DNA of 5,297 nucleotides from the NCBI GenBank assembly GCA_021783895.1, contig JAJXTJ010000120.1, forward strand, positions 1-5,297, read 5' to 3'. The position numbers were made by a program, and so were the translations under genes. Positions 4,296 through 5,297 of the stretch are shown here, one piece after another; the stretch's first letter is position 1; every line of letters begins with the position of its first letter. The stretch comes from Pseudomonadota bacterium (GTDB lineage: Bacteria; Pseudomonadota; Gammaproteobacteria; Burkholderiales; Sulfuricellaceae). The notes beneath the pieces were generated by a model. It did not search any database and was not told the DNA's origin. It was given only the letters and a program-made list of their open reading frames with translations.

Positions 4296-4511
4296 ATGAC
4301 CCGCCGCCACTCGCCGCTCCAGCAATTTCAACAGGCCTGCCAGATCGCCCGCGACCACGGCATGTTCGTGATCGACAAGGGCGGACGCTATCTCGTCTAT
4401 CGCAAATTGCCCGACCGTAACGTCTGCCTCGGTGAATGCCGCAGCCCAGATACCCTTTTCCGCAAGGTCTCTCGGTGCGCCGCGCCGCAATCACCTAGGA
4501 GTTCAACGTGA
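4296..4511 (+). CDS. 71-residue basic early phage protein, unknown function
   Basis: ATG at 4296 follows GAGGAGAAC at good spacing, and the frame gives 71 residues. The centre, RDHGMFVIDKGGRYLVYRKLPDRNVCLGECRSPDTL (residues 19-54), looks like a small folded domain of alternating beta strands. It resembles unnamed prophage early proteins I associate with beta- and gammaproteobacterial phages, but I cannot name a family. The tail is Ser/Arg/Pro-rich. It is the first substantial gene from the PL-like promoter, the position of lambda N, yet it has no obvious N-terminal arginine-rich RNA-binding motif, so antitermination is not supported. It ends four bases inside the next gene. Confidence 0.7.
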   Translation: MTRRHSPLQQFQQACQIARDHGMFVIDKGGRYLVYRKLPDRNVCLGECRSPDTLFRKVSRCAAPQSPRSST

Positions 4512-4681
4512 ACGTATCCTGCAGTCTCTCTTCCGTCATTTCCGGCGAAGTCATGAAGGCGCTGCGCACCGGGGTGCCTCTCGAAAATGTCATCGCAACA
4601 CTGATCAACCAAGCCGAAGTGCTGCAGATCGCACTTCCCGTGGTGATCGCGGTGCGCGAAAGCGGTAGGAGCCCGACGTGA
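4508..4681 (+). CDS. 57-residue early phage protein, unknown function
   Basis: GTG at 4508 is preceded by AGGAG (4497-4501) and overlaps the end of the 71-residue gene by four bases. The product starts MNVSCSLSSVISGEVMKALRTG and continues through a hydrophobic, mostly helical segment, VLQIALPVVIAV (residues 38-49), which could be a short membrane-associated or buried helix. No family recognised. The stop TGA shares bases with the GTG start of the next gene (GTGA), so translation is coupled in both directions along the operon. Confidence rests on ribosome site and overlaps, not on homology. Confidence 0.6.
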   Translation: MNVSCSLSSVISGEVMKALRTGVPLENVIATLINQAEVLQIALPVVIAVRESGRSPT

Positions 4682-4827
4682 GCGCAGTACCCATCATTCC
4701 AGGCCGCATCTATCGCGTCACGTATCGCGGGACCTCTCTGATCGTCATCGCGCCCGATGCCTGCACCGCCATCGTGATCTGCCTAGCCCGTTTCATCCCT
4801 GAAGAGGAGCTGTCATGCGCCGCTTGA
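4678..4827 (+). CDS. 49-residue early phage protein, unknown function
   Basis: GTG at 4678 in a GTGA overlap with the preceding stop. The 49 residues begin MSAVPIIPGRIYRVTYRGTSLIVIAPDACTAIVICLARF. The pattern of a Pro-Gly turn, two beta strands and a short helix looks like a tiny beta domain and recalls small proteins from prophage early operons, which have no assigned function. An upstream AGGAG (4667-4671) supports the start. The gene overlaps the next start by 13 bases. Confidence 0.6.
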   Translation: MSAVPIIPGRIYRVTYRGTSLIVIAPDACTAIVICLARFIPEEELSCAA

Positions 4828-4910
4828 TCGTCACCATCCGCTTCTGGCGGGACAAACACCTGAATTTTTCTCTGCGCCGTGCCTGGCGTACTTCGGCGAG
4901 GTTCGCATGA
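4815..4910 (+). CDS. 31-residue basic mini-protein
   Basis: ATG at 4815 follows GAGGAG (4804-4809), and the frame ends in an ATGA overlap with the TraR-like gene. The product MRRLIVTIRFWRDKHLNFSL... ends RRAWRTSARFA and is strongly basic with a hydrophobic, aromatic N-terminal part, so it may contact membrane or nucleic acid. No function is known to me. Overlaps on both sides, a strong ribosome site and the position between two better-supported genes argue that it is translated. Confidence 0.55.
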   Translation: MRRLIVTIRFWRDKHLNFSLRRAWRTSARFA

Positions 4911-5107
4911 GCGAACGCGGCGACATCATCGACCAGGCCAATGAGCGCGCCGCCATTGATACCGCGCTAAGCGAGGCGGCGATCCGCGCCAAAGCGGCAG
5001 CCATCGAGTCAGGAGAGCCCGGCGACTGCGACTTATGTGGCGAATGGAGCGGACGCTTGGTGAATGGCGCGTGCGCTCGCTGCCGCGACAAATACCGCCT
5101 TCCGTAA
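4907..5107 (+). CDS. TraR/DksA-family zinc finger protein
   Basis: A 66-residue protein of the short TraR/DksA class. Known members bind in the secondary channel of RNA polymerase and alter promoter choice, with or without ppGpp. The N-terminal helix SERGDIIDQANERAAIDTALSEAAIRAKA (2-30) carries acidic residues Asp6 and Asp10-region in the place of the TraR tip, and is followed by a four-cysteine zinc finger: Cys41, Cys44, Cys56 and Cys59, within CDLCGEWSGRLVNGACARC. The start is ATG at 4907, coupled by ATGA to the preceding mini-gene. As part of the lytic operon it may redirect host RNA polymerase early in induction, which is inference from family. Confidence 0.85.
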   Translation: MSERGDIIDQANERAAIDTALSEAAIRAKAAAIESGEPGDCDLCGEWSGRLVNGACARCRDKYRLP

Positions 5108-5139
5108 CACCACCTACCTACATAGAGGAGTGCAAACGT

Positions 5140-5297
5140 ATGCAATCGACTGACCGCATCATCCCCGCCATCGGCGCCCCCATCGAAGGCGGCTTTTTCG
5201 CCGGAGTCTTTACCATCGCTGGGAAGCGCTTCGGCCTGCTCCGCTCCCCCAAAGCGCAAGGGCAGCATGAAGACGCGCCCTGGAACGACAACTGGGA
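5140..5297 (+). CDS. Partial DUF1566-like phage protein
   Basis: ATG at 5140 follows AGAGGAG (5124-5130), and the frame is open for 52 codons to the window edge. The N-terminus, MQSTDRIIPAIGAPIEGGFF followed by AGVFTIAGKRFGLLRSPKA, matches the start typical of DUF1566-type phage proteins: an IGxPxxGGxxAG turn, a strand pair, and a PKAxGxxxxxxWN segment (here around residues 38-49). DUF1566 domains are related to formylglycine-generating/lectin-like folds and occur in prophages without a settled role. It lies 32 bases after the TraR-like gene and is probably in the same operon. The C-terminal part is missing, so the domain call is tentative. Confidence 0.65.
   Translation, partial: MQSTDRIIPAIGAPIEGGFFAGVFTIAGKRFGLLRSPKAQGQHEDAPWNDNW

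Noticed and set aside
4134..4490. 118-residue minus-strand frame over the PL-like region
   Set aside because: It reads through the operators, the promoter and the 71-residue gene on the opposite strand, with no start context.

Overview
The window looks like the immunity and early-control region of a temperate, lambda-like prophage in a GC-rich proteobacterium. A beta- or gammaproteobacterium is my guess from the protein types (CII-like regulator, Cro/YdaS-like HTH, short TraR/DksA zinc finger, DUF1566-like protein, brnTA); no host gene is present to settle it. There are no rRNA, tRNA, insertion sequence or CRISPR features.

Left arm (1-1325), mainly minus strand: a Cro-like HTH gene (1080-1325) and a 38-codon mini-gene (945-1061) read leftward. 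They are followed by a plus-strand 82-residue gene (700-948), an intrinsic-terminator-like hairpin in minus orientation (555-595), a phased array of TTCCGAA half-sites (505-541), a CII-like regulator (121-504), and the start of a coupled gene that runs off the window (1-121). The order cro, terminator, cII, next gene matches lambda cro-tR1-cII-O.

Centre (1326-3513): a divergent control region with three 15-bp operators, then a plus-strand operon of three overlapping genes. These are a short CI-like repressor without a visible self-cleavage domain, a HipA-like kinase with its catalytic motifs present, and a 285-residue partner of unknown function. The last two occupy the position that rexA/rexB hold in lambda. 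Downstream and convergent is a BrnT/BrnA toxin-antitoxin pair (3524-4070, minus).

Right arm (4168-5297): a second copy of the control DNA, inverted, aligns to the first at 39 of 48 positions. It carries two of the same operators and a strong TTGACT-17-TATTCT promoter. This promoter reads rightward into a compact string of small genes (71, 57, 49 and 31 residues, then a 66-residue TraR/DksA-like protein) and a truncated DUF1566-like gene. It corresponds to the lambda OL/PL region, and the 1326-1401 region corresponds to OR/PR/PRM.

My reading is that the repressor binds both operator regions, shuts off both lytic arms, and regulates itself through the third site. While it does so, the kinase/partner pair is expressed from the lysogen together with the repressor. 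The operator repeats, promoters, overlaps and motifs are visible in the sequence. The regulatory logic and the proposal that the kinase pair is an exclusion, defence or toxin-antitoxin system are inference.
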